Positions 38,001 to 47,827 of a stretch of 64,000 nucleotides of DNA are shown piece by piece. The DNA lies in NCBI RefSeq assembly GCF_020991415.1, contig NZ_JAJMOY010000002.1, forward strand, positions 496,001 to 560,000. Direction: 5' to 3'. How positions within the stretch are numbered: position 1 is the first letter of the stretch; the number at the start of each line of letters is the position of its first letter. A program made the position numbers and the translations under genes. The notes beneath the pieces are model-generated. The model saw only the letters and a program-made list of their open reading frames with translations. It made no database searches and was not told the origin of the DNA. This stretch comes from Flavobacterium sp. ENC (GTDB lineage Bacteria > Bacteroidota > Bacteroidia > Flavobacteriales > Flavobacteriaceae).

Positions 38001-41000
38001 GGATTATATGATTCCTGCGTTTTACGTGCTTTTGGAAAGGATACCATTAACATCAAATGGCAAAACCGACCGCAATGCGTTACCGGGCATCAACGGGGAA
38101 GACAGTATTCGAAGGGAGTACGTACAGCCCCGAAATGATACCGAACAAAAAATGGCCGAAATCTGGCAGGAAGTGCTCGGTCTTGACAAAGTAGGGATTA
38201 CCGATAATTTCTTTGAAATGGGAGGACACAGCCTTATTGTGGCACAAGTCATCAACAGGCTCAACAAGCAATTGAACAAAACCGTTTCGTTTAAGGATTT
38301 TTTCTCTAACCCGACCATTGATGCCTTAAGTAAAACGCTGAACCAGAATGAGTTTTCTGCCATTCCTCCCGCGGATATTAGGGATAGCTATCCTCTTACC
38401 GCTTCTCAGAACCGGTTTTGGATTCTGAGCCAGCTCGAAGGTGGTTCACTGGCTTACAATATGCCATCGGCAATTAAATTAACCGGAGATCTGGATGCTG
38501 AGACCTTTAAAGAAACTTTTAATTTGCTAATTCAGCGTTATGAAATACTACGAACAAGTTTTAAAAATAATGCAGAAGGTCAGATTCAGCAATTTATAAC
38601 GCCCGCCAATGAAATTAACTTTGAAGTAACAGAGCAGGATTTCAGCAACCATAAAGAGCAGGAAGATCTGGTGCTGCAGTATCTGGAAGAGCAGAATGCG
38701 ATTGCTTTCAATCTGGAACAAGCCCCTTTGCTAAGAGCTTCATTAATTAAAACCCAGGAAAAGGAACATATTTTCTCACTCTGTATGCACCACATCATTG
38801 GTGATGGCTGGTCTATGCAGTTAATCATTTCCGAAATTGTAAAAACATACAATGCGATCATTCAGGGAATCCCTGTTGATTTGCCCGATCTAAACATCCA
38901 CTATAAAGATTATGCAGTATGGATTAACGACGAAATACAGCAGGAAAAATACCAAAATTCCAAAAAGTTCTGGCTGAACGAACTTAGCGGAGAATTACCC
39001 GTGCTGGAATTGCCGGGCTTTACCAAAAGACCTTTGGTACAAACGTATAATGGCGCTGTTCAGTTATATGAGTTCTCCGGTGCACTTTTAGAAAAGCTAA
39101 AAACATTTTCAGCAGCACATGATGTAACGCTGTTTATGACCTTAATGGCCGGAATCAAAACGTTATTGCACCGCTACAGCAATCAGGACGATATCATTAT
39201 CGGTACGCCTATTGCGGGCAGGGAACACCCGGATTTAGAAAATCAGCTGGGGCTTTTCCTGAATACACTGGCCATTCGTACCCGATTTGAGCAGGAGGAT
39301 CGTTTTCTGGATATTTTAAATAAAGAAAAAGAAACCCTTCTAAACGCTTACCAGCATCAGGATTATTCTTTTGATGAACTGGTAGGAAACCTGAATGTAA
39401 AGAGAGACCTGAGCCGATCCGCTTTATTCGATATATTGGTGGTGCTTCAGAACCAGGCGCAGTTAAAAAGTATAGCGAATGACACTGCCTTAACAGGTTT
39501 AGAAGTGGAAGGTTTTGATTTTGAGAATAAAACATCAAAATTCGATATCAGTTTCATCTTTGTCGAAACAGAAAAACTGCTTCTGTCGGTGAATTACAAT
39601 ACCGATATTTACGATACGTTTTTGATTGATGCACTCTTCCGTCATCTGGAAAATGTATTTAACGAAGCAATACATAATCCGGCACAAGCCATAAACAGTC
39701 TGGATTACCTGACTGAAGCTGAAAAAACAAAATTACTATTTCATTTCAATGCGACTGCGGCAGATTATCCGGAACATAAAACACTTACAGATTTATTTGA
39801 AGAACAGCTTGCCAAAACACCAACCAATACAGCTGTTGTTTTTGAGGAAAAAGCGCTCACCTATCAGGAACTTAACGAACAGGCAAATCAGCTGGCGCAT
39901 TACTTAAGAAAAAACCATGCGATTGAGACGGGTGACCGCATCGGAATAAAACTGGAACGAAGCGAAAAAATAATCGTAGCCATTTTGGGAATATTAAAAT
40001 CAGGAGCGGCTTACGTGCCAATTGATTCTTCTTATCCTCCCGAAAGAATTGCCTACATAGAAAGTGACAGTACTTGTAAAATTGTACTGGATGAGGCCAT
40101 TTTTGAGGCTTTTAATGCAACCAGAGAAAGCTATCCGCGCCTGAATGCTCAAAAAATAAATAATGCCGGAGATTTAGCCTATATCATTTATACCTCAGGC
40201 ACCACAGGGAATCCAAAAGGGGTGATGGTAGCACACAGAAACGTCATCAACTTAATCAGTTCACAGACCAGGGAGTTTAAAATTGATGAGACCGAGCGAA
40301 TCCTTCAGCTTTCCAATTTTTCTTTTGATGCCTCTGTGGAGCAGACCTTTTTGGCGCTCTTAAACGGGGCAGCTTTATACATACTGCCCAGAAAGGTATT
40401 GTTAGATGAAGTGGAACTGGAGCAATTTGTCTTTGAAAACAAAATTACCCATTTCCATTCCGTTCCGTCGGTAGTAAGTAAACTGAAGCCTTCCCAAAGA
40501 CTTAGTTTAAGAAGAGTGCTGTCCGGAGGTGATATTTGTTCCGAAAAACTGGCTGAATCGTGGAGTGGTATTTGTGATTTTTACAATAAGTACGGGCCAA
40601 CGGAAACAACCGTGACGTCGATAGAATTTTTATATACCAAAGACCAGCCGTTTTCGATTGGACGTCCGATTTCAAATACACAGGTGTATATCCTGAACAA
40701 TGCCTTGTTACCGACGCCAGTGGGAGTTTCAGGTAATCTCTACATATCGGGAGCAGGAGTGACGCGCGGTTACTGGAATAAACCGGAACTGACCGCAGAA
40801 AAGTTTATCGAAAATCCGTTTATTCCCGGTACCAAAATGTACGATACCGGAGATGTCGGACGCTGGCTGCCGAATGGCACTATTGAATTTTCGGGAAGAA
40901 ATGACCATCAGGTAAAAGTAAGGGGGTTTCGAATTGAATTGGGCGAAATAGAAACCAGCCTTCTGCAATATTCCGACCATTTAAAACAGGCGGTCGTTCA

Positions 41001-44000
41001 GGCCAAAGAAATCAACGGGGAAAAACTACTGGTAGCCTATTATGTGACTGACGAAGCCATAGACAAAGCAGCGATCAGAAATTATCTGTCAGGAAAACTG
41101 CCGGAATATATGGTGCCTTCCTTTTATCTGGACCTGGATCAGTTCCCGCTAACCCCAAACGGCAAAATAGATCGTAAAGCATTACCCGGAATTAGTGGGG
41201 AAGATGCGATTCGAAAAGAATATGTTGCCCCACGAAATGAAACCGAGCAGAAAATGGCCGAAATCTGGCAGGAAGTGCTCGCTGTTGAAAAAGTCGGGAT
41301 GACCGATAATTTCTTTGAATTGGGCGGACACAGCCTTATTGTGGCACAAGTCATCAACAGGCTTAACAAACAATTGAATAAAACAGTTTCGTTCCGGGAC
41401 TTTTTCGCTAACCCCACCATCGATGCGCTGGGTAAAACGCTGAACCAAAATGAGTATACAGCCATTCCTCAGGCAGAAATTAGGGAAAGTTACCCTTTAA
41501 CGGCTTCCCAATACCGATTCTGGATCCTGAGTCAGTTAGAGGGAGGATCGCTGGCGTACAACATGCCGGCAGTCCTAAAATTAACAGGGGAACTGGATGC
41601 CGGTAAATTTAAGGAAACCTTTCATTTATTAATCCAAAGACACGAAATATTACGAACAGGCTTCAGGAATACTGCTGAGGGACAACTGCGCCAGTTTATA
41701 AAAAGCACAGAAGATATTGTTTTTGAAGTAACAGAAATAGATTTCACCGATAAAGCAGGGCAGGAGACACTTGTTGCAAACTATCTGAAAGAACAAAACG
41801 CCCTTGTTTTCAATCTGGAACAAGCCCCTTTACTAAGAGCTTCTTTAATTAAAACACAAGAAAAAGAACATCTCTTTTCACTTTGTATGCATCATATCAT
41901 CGGTGACGGATGGTCAATGCAGCTAATCGTGTCCGAAGTGGTCAAAATATACAACAGCCTCGTGCAGGGAATTCCGGTTGATTTACCACAACTGAACATC
42001 CATTACAAAGATTATGCGGTGTGGGTTAATGAAGCGGTCCAGCAGGAAAAATACCAGAAATCCAAAAAGTTCTGGTTAAACCAGTTCACAGGACAATTAC
42101 CGGTACTGGAACTTCCGAGTTTTAAGAAAAGACCGTTGGTTCAAACCTATAACGGGGATCATAAGTCGCATCAATTCTCTTCCGCACTTTTAGAAAAACT
42201 AAAAACGTTTTCCAAAGCGCAGGACGTGACCTTGTTTATGACCTTAATGGCCGGTATAAAAACGTTATTGCACCGTTATACCCGTCAGGAAGATATTATT
42301 GTCGGTACGCCAATAGCAGGCAGGGAGCATCCGGATCTGGAAAACCAATTAGGATTGTATCTCAACACACTGGCCATTCGGACAAAGTTTGAAGAGGACG
42401 ATGACTTTTTGACTATTCTGAACAAAGAAAAAGAAACCCTTTTAAATGCCTACCAGCACCAGGAGTATTCATTTGATGAATTAGTAGAAAACCTGAACCT
42501 GAAAAGAGACCTGAGCCGCTCGGCTTTGTTTGACGTGCTGGTAGTGCTTCAAAACCAGAACCAGTTAAAAAGTGTAGCAAACCAAACGGCATTGGAAGGC
42601 ATAGAAGTTTCCGGTTTTGATTTTGAAAATAAGATCGCCAAGCTGGACATTACCTTCACTTTTGTCGAAACAGAGCAGCTGATCCTGAACATTGATTATA
42701 ATACGGACATCTACGATTCCTTGTTTATAAATTCCGTATTCGGTCATCTTGAAAATCTGTTAAACGAAGCAATTGACGATCCCAAACAAGCGATAGACGG
42801 ACTTGATTATCTGACCATTGCAGAGGAAACCAAATTACTGCTGGAATATAATGCAACTTCGTCATCGTATTCGCAGGATAAAACAATGATTAGTTTGTTT
42901 GAGGATCAGGTGGCAAAAACTCCTGAAAACAGTGCCGTTATTTTCGAAAATCAGCACTTCACCTATAAAGAAATCAATGCACAGGCCAATCAGTTAGCCC
43001 ATTATTTACGAGCGCATCACCAAATAAAAACCGACGATTTAATAGGGATTAAATTAGACCGCAGCGAGAAAATGATTATCACCCTTCTGGGAATCCTGAA
43101 ATCAGGTGCGGCTTATGTGCCAATTGATAAATCGTATCCGCAGGAAAGAATCGAGTACATCGAAAAAGACAGTAATTGCAAAATTGTAATTGACGGAAAC
43201 GTACTGGAATCGTTCCATCAAAGTCAGGAACAATATTCCGTATTAAATCCTGAAAGCATTACTACCGCTAAAGATCTGGCGTATATCATTTATACTTCCG
43301 GAACTACTGGCCATCCAAAGGGGGTTATGATTGAACATAGAAATGCAACAGCGCTGATTCACTGGGCAGCTAAAGAATTTGACAGCAGTAAATTCGAAAC
43401 CGTATACGCGGTAACTTCCTATTGTTTTGATTTATCTGTTTTCGAAATATTTTATACCCTTTCGATCGGTAAGCAAATAAAGCTCTTAAAAAACGGTTTG
43501 GAAATCAAAAACCATATCGATACCGACAAAAATGTATTAATCAATACCGTGCCGTCTGTGGTGAAACAACTTTTAGATGATGGTGTTTCTTTCGAGTCCG
43601 TTAGCATTTTAAATATGGCCGGAGAACCCATAGCGCACAACACCATACAAAGACTGCCTTTAGACCAGATAGAAGTATACAATCTATACGGCCCGTCTGA
43701 AGATACGACGTACAGTACCTATTTTAAAATCAGACAAAAAGAGTACCTGTCGATACCAATCGGAAAAGCAATTTCGAATACACAGCTGTACATCTTAGAC
43801 TCAAAACTGCATCCGGTACCAACGGGAGTATTTGGTAAAATATATGTTGCCGGAGCGGGTGTAGCCAGAGGGTATCTGAACAAACCGGAACTGACAGCAG
43901 AGAAATTTACCACCAATCCGTTTAAGTCCGGCAGCATCATGTATGACACCGGAGATTTAGGGAGATGGCTGCCGGATGGGAATATTGAATTTTTAGGAAG

Positions 44001-45240
44001 AAATGACCAGCAGGTAAAAATAAGAGGGTTCCGAATTGAATTGGGTGAAATCGAGGCCCGTTTGGCACAATATTCAGAAGAGATCAAACAAGTAGTGGTG
44101 GAGGTAAAAGAAGTAAATGCCGAAAAGGTATTAGTGGCGTATTATACCGCCCAGTCCGAAATAGACAAGGCGGCCATAAGAAACTACCTTTTAGGAAAGC
44201 TGCCGGAATATATGGTACCGTCCTTCTACGTAGTTCTGGACAGCCTGCCATTGACCCCTAACGGAAAAACCGACCGAAAAGCGCTGCCCGGCATTAGTGG
44301 GGAAGACGTGATAAGAACAGCCTATGTCGCACCAAAAAGTGAAACAGAACAGAAAATAGCCGGCATATGGCAGGAAATCCTGGGGCTTGATAAAGTCGGG
44401 ATCACCGATAATTTCTTTGAGTTGGGCGGAAACAGTATTTCGGCCATAAACACCATCTTTAAAATGAACCAGGAATTTTCGACCAGCTATCCGGCGGATT
44501 CCCTGTTTCGTTTCAATACGATCGCCGAAATACTACAATACCATCTGACGAACCTTTTTGATTCGGATAAGGATTTTTATGAATATGGAAACCGTCAGGC
44601 CCAAAATACCGTTTTTGCCTTTCCTCCAATAGCAGGTTACGGAAGTGCTTACAGGGACTTATTCCGGAATAATGAAGACTCCGGATGTATAGCCTTCAAT
44701 TTTCCGGAAAATGAAGAGAATCCGGCAGGGTATTATGCCCGTAAAATCAATGAAATTCAGGAAGAGGGCGATATCGTGTTATTTGGCTGGTCGGCAGGAG
44801 GTATCTTATCCTATGAGGTTGCCGCTTATCTGACAAAGGAGTTCAACCGAAAAGTATCCCGAATCATCATGTTTGATGCCGTAAAGCTCGATGAAGAAAA
44901 GCTGCACACAGAACTTGCAGCTGACGGATTTGACCTGGGAACGGAAATCGATGAAAACATGCAGGAACTACTGGCTCAGGCCAAAGAAAAGCGAATCGGG
45001 TATATCAATTACCTGATGCGTCTGAAATATGCTCATAAACTGCCGTCGGAACTGGTAATGGTAAAAACAGAAAATAATAACGATAAAAAATGGGAAGAAA
45101 ATTTTGAAACCGTTCGCTATATCACCGGAAAAGGGGAACATCAGAACATGCTGGAAGGAAATAATCTGAAGCACAATAAAAAACTATTAAATAAAATTAT
45201 TGCAAAAGAAGACATTCTTACCGCCATTTTTCAGGCGTAA
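35062..45240 (+). CDS. NRPS-3: TubC docking-C-A-T-C-A-T-C-A-T-TE (predicted Val, unassigned, Ala)
   Basis: 3392-residue terminating synthetase. Residues 1-50 (MQTLLKKLRASNIKLNLSGD..., LLDEIKLHKQRIIDFI) match a TubC-type N-terminal docking domain. Three C-A-T modules follow. C1 has HHIISDG near 204, A1 starts about 537, T1 is near 1052; C2 has HHIIGDG near 1243, A2 starts about 1578, T2 is near 2087; C3 has HHIIGDG near 2276, A3 starts about 2612, T3 is near 3122. The thioesterase (about 3180-3392) has GWSAGG with Ser3244 and a late His in GEHQNML. Specificity residues are A1 DAIWIGGTF(K), Val-like; A2 DAEHLGKVT(K), unassigned but sister to the NRPS-2 domain; and A3 DLFNNALTY(K), a known Ala code. 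The T1-C2 and T2-C3 segments are close copies of each other. The TE marks this protein as the end of the assembly line. Confidence 0.95.
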   Translation: MQTLLKKLRASNIKLNLSGDKLDINAPKGVLTNELLDEIKLHKQRIIDFIKLSQDSHDSHTDIPNVAEAETYTVSSSQKSLWLLCQLEAQNTVYNIPSIFELKGNLNAAALEKAFHALLERHESLRTVFVETANAEVRQQVIAVKDLDFQFRTEELSSDNSDQNLNNLLEQELKYSFDLAKDCLVRAKLIKTSGDTFVFILVIHHIISDGWSIQVMMNELFALYHAFTNNISNPLPPLQIQYKDYAAWQQNQLRDSSQAHQEYWLKQFQDTIPILDVPVYKTRPLTKTFNGGIVKRSFSSEILKEFSSLCQAHDATLFMGLTSLLNVLFYRYTNQNDIIIGTPIAGRPHSDLQNQTGLYLNTLALRTQFDGQDSFADVLLNVKNRTLEAYEHQIYPFDELIENLNLKRDASRSPLFDVMLILQNMDSFDNTQQLDGISIQQYQNKQNLLIKYDLEFTFDEFGNELNFNLTFNTDIYTVAFVEKITAHFGTLLQGVIAEPNLPVSRIAYLAPEEIKQLVVDFNNTSVPYPKEKTIVQLFEEQAAQTPEAIAIIFEELQLTYKELNEKVNQFASYLRESYDIQPDDFVGIKLSRSEQLLIAILGVLKSGAAYVPIDSDYPQERIAYIEEDTNCKAIIDEDELMMFNFQRFRYKAENPEAVNSPSDLAYIIYTSGSTGNPKGVMVEHRNVVRLVKPCSYFPLNSDKILLSTGSISFDATTIEFFGTLLNGATLVLTSQDDLLDLSNLENIVKTNSVNSLWMTASWFNSVVENNISFFENISQLIVGGDVVSPKHTQKVFESNPSIKIVNGYGPTENTTFSLTFDIQNQKYNTIPIGKPIPNSQAYVLDQNLQPVAAGVSGKLYLSGDGVSRGYLNQPALTAEKFIENPFIPGTKMYDTGDLGRWLPNGTIEFLGRNDHQVKIRGYRIELGEIETALLQFSDDLKQVVVLVKEVNGEKVLVAYYVSDLEIDKGEIRNYLQTKLPDYMIPAFYVLLERIPLTSNGKTDRNALPGINGEDSIRREYVQPRNDTEQKMAEIWQEVLGLDKVGITDNFFEMGGHSLIVAQVINRLNKQLNKTVSFKDFFSNPTIDALSKTLNQNEFSAIPPADIRDSYPLTASQNRFWILSQLEGGSLAYNMPSAIKLTGDLDAETFKETFNLLIQRYEILRTSFKNNAEGQIQQFITPANEINFEVTEQDFSNHKEQEDLVLQYLEEQNAIAFNLEQAPLLRASLIKTQEKEHIFSLCMHHIIGDGWSMQLIISEIVKTYNAIIQGIPVDLPDLNIHYKDYAVWINDEIQQEKYQNSKKFWLNELSGELPVLELPGFTKRPLVQTYNGAVQLYEFSGALLEKLKTFSAAHDVTLFMTLMAGIKTLLHRYSNQDDIIIGTPIAGREHPDLENQLGLFLNTLAIRTRFEQEDRFLDILNKEKETLLNAYQHQDYSFDELVGNLNVKRDLSRSALFDILVVLQNQAQLKSIANDTALTGLEVEGFDFENKTSKFDISFIFVETEKLLLSVNYNTDIYDTFLIDALFRHLENVFNEAIHNPAQAINSLDYLTEAEKTKLLFHFNATAADYPEHKTLTDLFEEQLAKTPTNTAVVFEEKALTYQELNEQANQLAHYLRKNHAIETGDRIGIKLERSEKIIVAILGILKSGAAYVPIDSSYPPERIAYIESDSTCKIVLDEAIFEAFNATRESYPRLNAQKINNAGDLAYIIYTSGTTGNPKGVMVAHRNVINLISSQTREFKIDETERILQLSNFSFDASVEQTFLALLNGAALYILPRKVLLDEVELEQFVFENKITHFHSVPSVVSKLKPSQRLSLRRVLSGGDICSEKLAESWSGICDFYNKYGPTETTVTSIEFLYTKDQPFSIGRPISNTQVYILNNALLPTPVGVSGNLYISGAGVTRGYWNKPELTAEKFIENPFIPGTKMYDTGDVGRWLPNGTIEFSGRNDHQVKVRGFRIELGEIETSLLQYSDHLKQAVVQAKEINGEKLLVAYYVTDEAIDKAAIRNYLSGKLPEYMVPSFYLDLDQFPLTPNGKIDRKALPGISGEDAIRKEYVAPRNETEQKMAEIWQEVLAVEKVGMTDNFFELGGHSLIVAQVINRLNKQLNKTVSFRDFFANPTIDALGKTLNQNEYTAIPQAEIRESYPLTASQYRFWILSQLEGGSLAYNMPAVLKLTGELDAGKFKETFHLLIQRHEILRTGFRNTAEGQLRQFIKSTEDIVFEVTEIDFTDKAGQETLVANYLKEQNALVFNLEQAPLLRASLIKTQEKEHLFSLCMHHIIGDGWSMQLIVSEVVKIYNSLVQGIPVDLPQLNIHYKDYAVWVNEAVQQEKYQKSKKFWLNQFTGQLPVLELPSFKKRPLVQTYNGDHKSHQFSSALLEKLKTFSKAQDVTLFMTLMAGIKTLLHRYTRQEDIIVGTPIAGREHPDLENQLGLYLNTLAIRTKFEEDDDFLTILNKEKETLLNAYQHQEYSFDELVENLNLKRDLSRSALFDVLVVLQNQNQLKSVANQTALEGIEVSGFDFENKIAKLDITFTFVETEQLILNIDYNTDIYDSLFINSVFGHLENLLNEAIDDPKQAIDGLDYLTIAEETKLLLEYNATSSSYSQDKTMISLFEDQVAKTPENSAVIFENQHFTYKEINAQANQLAHYLRAHHQIKTDDLIGIKLDRSEKMIITLLGILKSGAAYVPIDKSYPQERIEYIEKDSNCKIVIDGNVLESFHQSQEQYSVLNPESITTAKDLAYIIYTSGTTGHPKGVMIEHRNATALIHWAAKEFDSSKFETVYAVTSYCFDLSVFEIFYTLSIGKQIKLLKNGLEIKNHIDTDKNVLINTVPSVVKQLLDDGVSFESVSILNMAGEPIAHNTIQRLPLDQIEVYNLYGPSEDTTYSTYFKIRQKEYLSIPIGKAISNTQLYILDSKLHPVPTGVFGKIYVAGAGVARGYLNKPELTAEKFTTNPFKSGSIMYDTGDLGRWLPDGNIEFLGRNDQQVKIRGFRIELGEIEARLAQYSEEIKQVVVEVKEVNAEKVLVAYYTAQSEIDKAAIRNYLLGKLPEYMVPSFYVVLDSLPLTPNGKTDRKALPGISGEDVIRTAYVAPKSETEQKIAGIWQEILGLDKVGITDNFFELGGNSISAINTIFKMNQEFSTSYPADSLFRFNTIAEILQYHLTNLFDSDKDFYEYGNRQAQNTVFAFPPIAGYGSAYRDLFRNNEDSGCIAFNFPENEENPAGYYARKINEIQEEGDIVLFGWSAGGILSYEVAAYLTKEFNRKVSRIIMFDAVKLDEEKLHTELAADGFDLGTEIDENMQELLAQAKEKRIGYINYLMRLKYAHKLPSELVMVKTENNNDKKWEENFETVRYITGKGEHQNMLEGNNLKHNKKLLNKIIAKEDILTAIFQA

Positions 45241-45289
45241 TCTCCTGAAAATTGGTATTGAAGAATCCAATAAAAAATACAAATTGTAC

Positions 45290-47095
45290 ATGAAATATAC
45301 ATTATTTTGCTTGCTGTTACTTCCGTTTTTCGGCTTTTCACAGACAGGCACTGCCCTGAAAGAACCCAATTCCACAGAAGATTCGGGCGAGTATTTTGGA
45401 GGTGCCGTAAAGTCCGTTTACAAACAGCATAAGTTTCCCAGTTTCAACAACAGCATCAATCTGGTCTACAATCGCGGAAGATGGAAAGTCAATTCGAGTA
45501 TCAGTTACGGGCGGGAGAAATTTTTCCGGGAAAATGATGTCAGTACTTTTTTTTCCGATGCGTCATTTATTGGTTCAGGAACAACCGATTATGACTTTAA
45601 CAGTTTTGTGACCTTTATTGATGTACAGTACCAGATTTCAAAAAAGACAAAAATAAATGTCTCTTCCATGAATGATACCTACGAGAATATATTAGATACC
45701 AAAACCAATATCGATATCTATAACACGTCGGACGTTTTAGACCGCTATTATATTGGAAGCAAGAAATTAGTTTCGAATCTGAAAAGAAATTCGCTGAATG
45801 CGCTGTTACGACATGATTTTAATGAAAATGAATTTTTAACTATCGAAGCAGACTGGCTCCAAAGACCCTGGGACTATAACCAAAACACCTATGGTCAGGA
45901 TTATGATGTAAATGGTGCAGCAGTACCCAATCGCAACTACACCGTTTACCATGACGGCCGCACAGATTTGAATATTTATACCCTGAATGGCTTGTATCAT
46001 GTCCCGACCAGGCTTTTTGATCTTACCGTTGGGGGTAAATGGATCTATATTGAATCCGATTATATCATCAGGAATTTCAGGAAGTACGATGCCGACTATG
46101 TGAAGAATTTAACGTTGTCGCCCACTTGTACGTATATTGAAAACAGACAAATTGTATTTTCAGATTTCAAAAAGAACTTTGGAAAACTTGATCTTCAGCT
46201 TGGGTTTAAACTCGAAAACACCTTCATAAACGGTGATGTTGCTGACGTTAATTCTAAAAAAGAACTCGACGATAACTATATAAAGCTGTTCCCGTCAGCC
46301 AATGCAAGCTACCATTTTGATGATACAAACAAATTAAGTTTTGCCTTTTCGCAGTTTTACAACAGGCCTTTATACCGGTTTATAAACCCCTCCCTGGGGA
46401 TTTATAATGCCTATGAGACGTATTTGGGAAACCCGTTTTTAAAGCCGTCGCTGACCAGCAATTTCAATCTGGTCTATGCGTACAAATCCCAATATGACTT
46501 AGGTTTTTCCTATTCGAAAACAAAAGACAATTTCTGGTCTTTACCCAATTATACCACAGACCATGTCGTAGAACATAAAGTAGTTAGCTATATGGATTTA
46601 AATACGTTTCAGGTTGCTGCTAACGGAGTGATAAAATATACGAATGCTGTTGAAACGAATTTCCAGTTACAGGGATTCTACAAGCTCAATAAGTCACTGG
46701 TATCGGGTATAGAAGATCTGGATGTCTGGGGCTGGTACGGTACGGTCAGCAATCAGGTGTATTTCAGTCCGGAGAAAAACATTTCCGCTAACCTGAGTTT
46801 TTGGTACCGTTCTAAAAATATCAACCAGGAAGCCCTGATCAGCAAACAAGGCGCGCTGGATTTCGGAATGAAATTTTTATTGCTCCAAAAAGCGTTCATC
46901 ATCGAAGTGAATGTGACCGATATTCTGAAATCAATGAATGAATACAAAGTATCAACAGTAGACAATGTCAGGCAGACCTTCAGGAATTACCAGGATCCAA
47001 GAGCCTTTAGGATTTCGGCCACCTATAAATTTGGAAACAGGAAATTGAATTACGCAGAACGAATAGCCGAAAATGCTACCGATCATTCCAGATAA
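45290..47095 (+). CDS. plug-less outer-membrane beta-barrel protein (TonB-receptor barrel remnant)
   Basis: 601-residue protein. I start it at the ATG at 45290, which opens a clear signal peptide (MKYTLFCLLLLPFFGFSQ); the frame is open upstream to 45200, but that would overlap the NRPS-3 end. After only about 20 residues it enters a sequence resembling the plug/barrel junction and barrel of the OMP_b-brl_3 family (GGAVKSVYKQHKFPSFNNSINL..., later NKLSFAFSQFYNRPLYRFINPS, YLGNPFLKPSL). This parallels the barrel of the TonB-dependent receptor earlier in the cluster (RPTFAQLNPNIAYINPF, GNPLLQPA). The regulatory-like domain and plug are missing. It may be an open pore for product passage or a decaying receptor. 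The intact 600-codon frame argues against simple decay. Confidence 0.75.
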   Translation: MKYTLFCLLLLPFFGFSQTGTALKEPNSTEDSGEYFGGAVKSVYKQHKFPSFNNSINLVYNRGRWKVNSSISYGREKFFRENDVSTFFSDASFIGSGTTDYDFNSFVTFIDVQYQISKKTKINVSSMNDTYENILDTKTNIDIYNTSDVLDRYYIGSKKLVSNLKRNSLNALLRHDFNENEFLTIEADWLQRPWDYNQNTYGQDYDVNGAAVPNRNYTVYHDGRTDLNIYTLNGLYHVPTRLFDLTVGGKWIYIESDYIIRNFRKYDADYVKNLTLSPTCTYIENRQIVFSDFKKNFGKLDLQLGFKLENTFINGDVADVNSKKELDDNYIKLFPSANASYHFDDTNKLSFAFSQFYNRPLYRFINPSLGIYNAYETYLGNPFLKPSLTSNFNLVYAYKSQYDLGFSYSKTKDNFWSLPNYTTDHVVEHKVVSYMDLNTFQVAANGVIKYTNAVETNFQLQGFYKLNKSLVSGIEDLDVWGWYGTVSNQVYFSPEKNISANLSFWYRSKNINQEALISKQGALDFGMKFLLLQKAFIIEVNVTDILKSMNEYKVSTVDNVRQTFRNYQDPRAFRISATYKFGNRKLNYAERIAENATDHSR

Positions 47096-47107
47096 AAACG
47101 AAAAAAT

Positions 47108-47827
47108 ATGCAGCTTTTTTTATTACACTTTGCCGGAGGAAATGTTTATTCATTTGAATTTCTCAGAAAAGAGATCAAAAATTCCGATTTCATTCCTCTC
47201 GAATTACCGGGAAGAGGTAAAAGACACAGAGAAAACCTGGTGACGAATAAAGATCAGGCTATTGAAGATTATTGCCGCCAGATTCAATCCTTAAGAAACG
47301 GAGAACCCTATATGATTTACGGCCACAGCATGGGAGCGACTTTGGGACTTTCCGTAGCGGCAAAAATGGAAAGGACCGGAGACCGTCCGAAAGCACTTAT
47401 TGTTTCCGGAAATCCGGGGCCGGGAATCAAAAAAAGCAAAGATTTCCTGTACCATGAACTAGATGATTTTAATTTCAAAAAAGAACTGCTGAGGTTGGGC
47501 GGAATTTCCACGGCCATAACCGAAAACAAAGACCTGTTCGATTATTTTCTGCCCATCATAAGAGCCGATTTCGAATGTCTGGAAAAAGACTTTTTTTCCG
47601 AAAAGGGACTAAAGGTAAATATCCCGATCTATGCGCTAATGGGGGCCGGGGAAGAAACCTGTGACCGGATCGAAAACTGGAAAAATTTTACCAGCCATAC
47701 CTTCACATCTGAAATATGGAGCGGGAATCATTTTTTCATCCACAACAACGCTGCTGCACTGGCCCATATTTTTTCAAGTCTCATGCAAAAACAAATAACC
47801 CATCCAAATACAAACTATTATGTTTAA
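47108..47827 (+). CDS. type II thioesterase
   Basis: 239-residue alpha/beta-hydrolase of the NRPS/PKS-associated type II thioesterase family: LFLLHFAGGNVYSFEFL at the start, LPGRGKR, YGHSMGA with nucleophile Ser74, and a late His in WSGNHFFIH. The position usually held by the catalytic Asp (GxxD) reads GAGEETCD, so the acid is unclear. These enzymes remove misloaded or stalled acyl groups from carrier domains. The stop codon overlaps the start of the ABC transporter gene by 8 bases, so translation is probably coupled. Confidence 0.9.
   Translation: MQLFLLHFAGGNVYSFEFLRKEIKNSDFIPLELPGRGKRHRENLVTNKDQAIEDYCRQIQSLRNGEPYMIYGHSMGATLGLSVAAKMERTGDRPKALIVSGNPGPGIKKSKDFLYHELDDFNFKKELLRLGGISTAITENKDLFDYFLPIIRADFECLEKDFFSEKGLKVNIPIYALMGAGEETCDRIENWKNFTSHTFTSEIWSGNHFFIHNNAAALAHIFSSLMQKQITHPNTNYYV

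Noticed and set aside
45200..45289. Upstream extension of the plug-less barrel protein
   Set aside because: It overlaps the NRPS-3 end and precedes a clear signal peptide at 45290.
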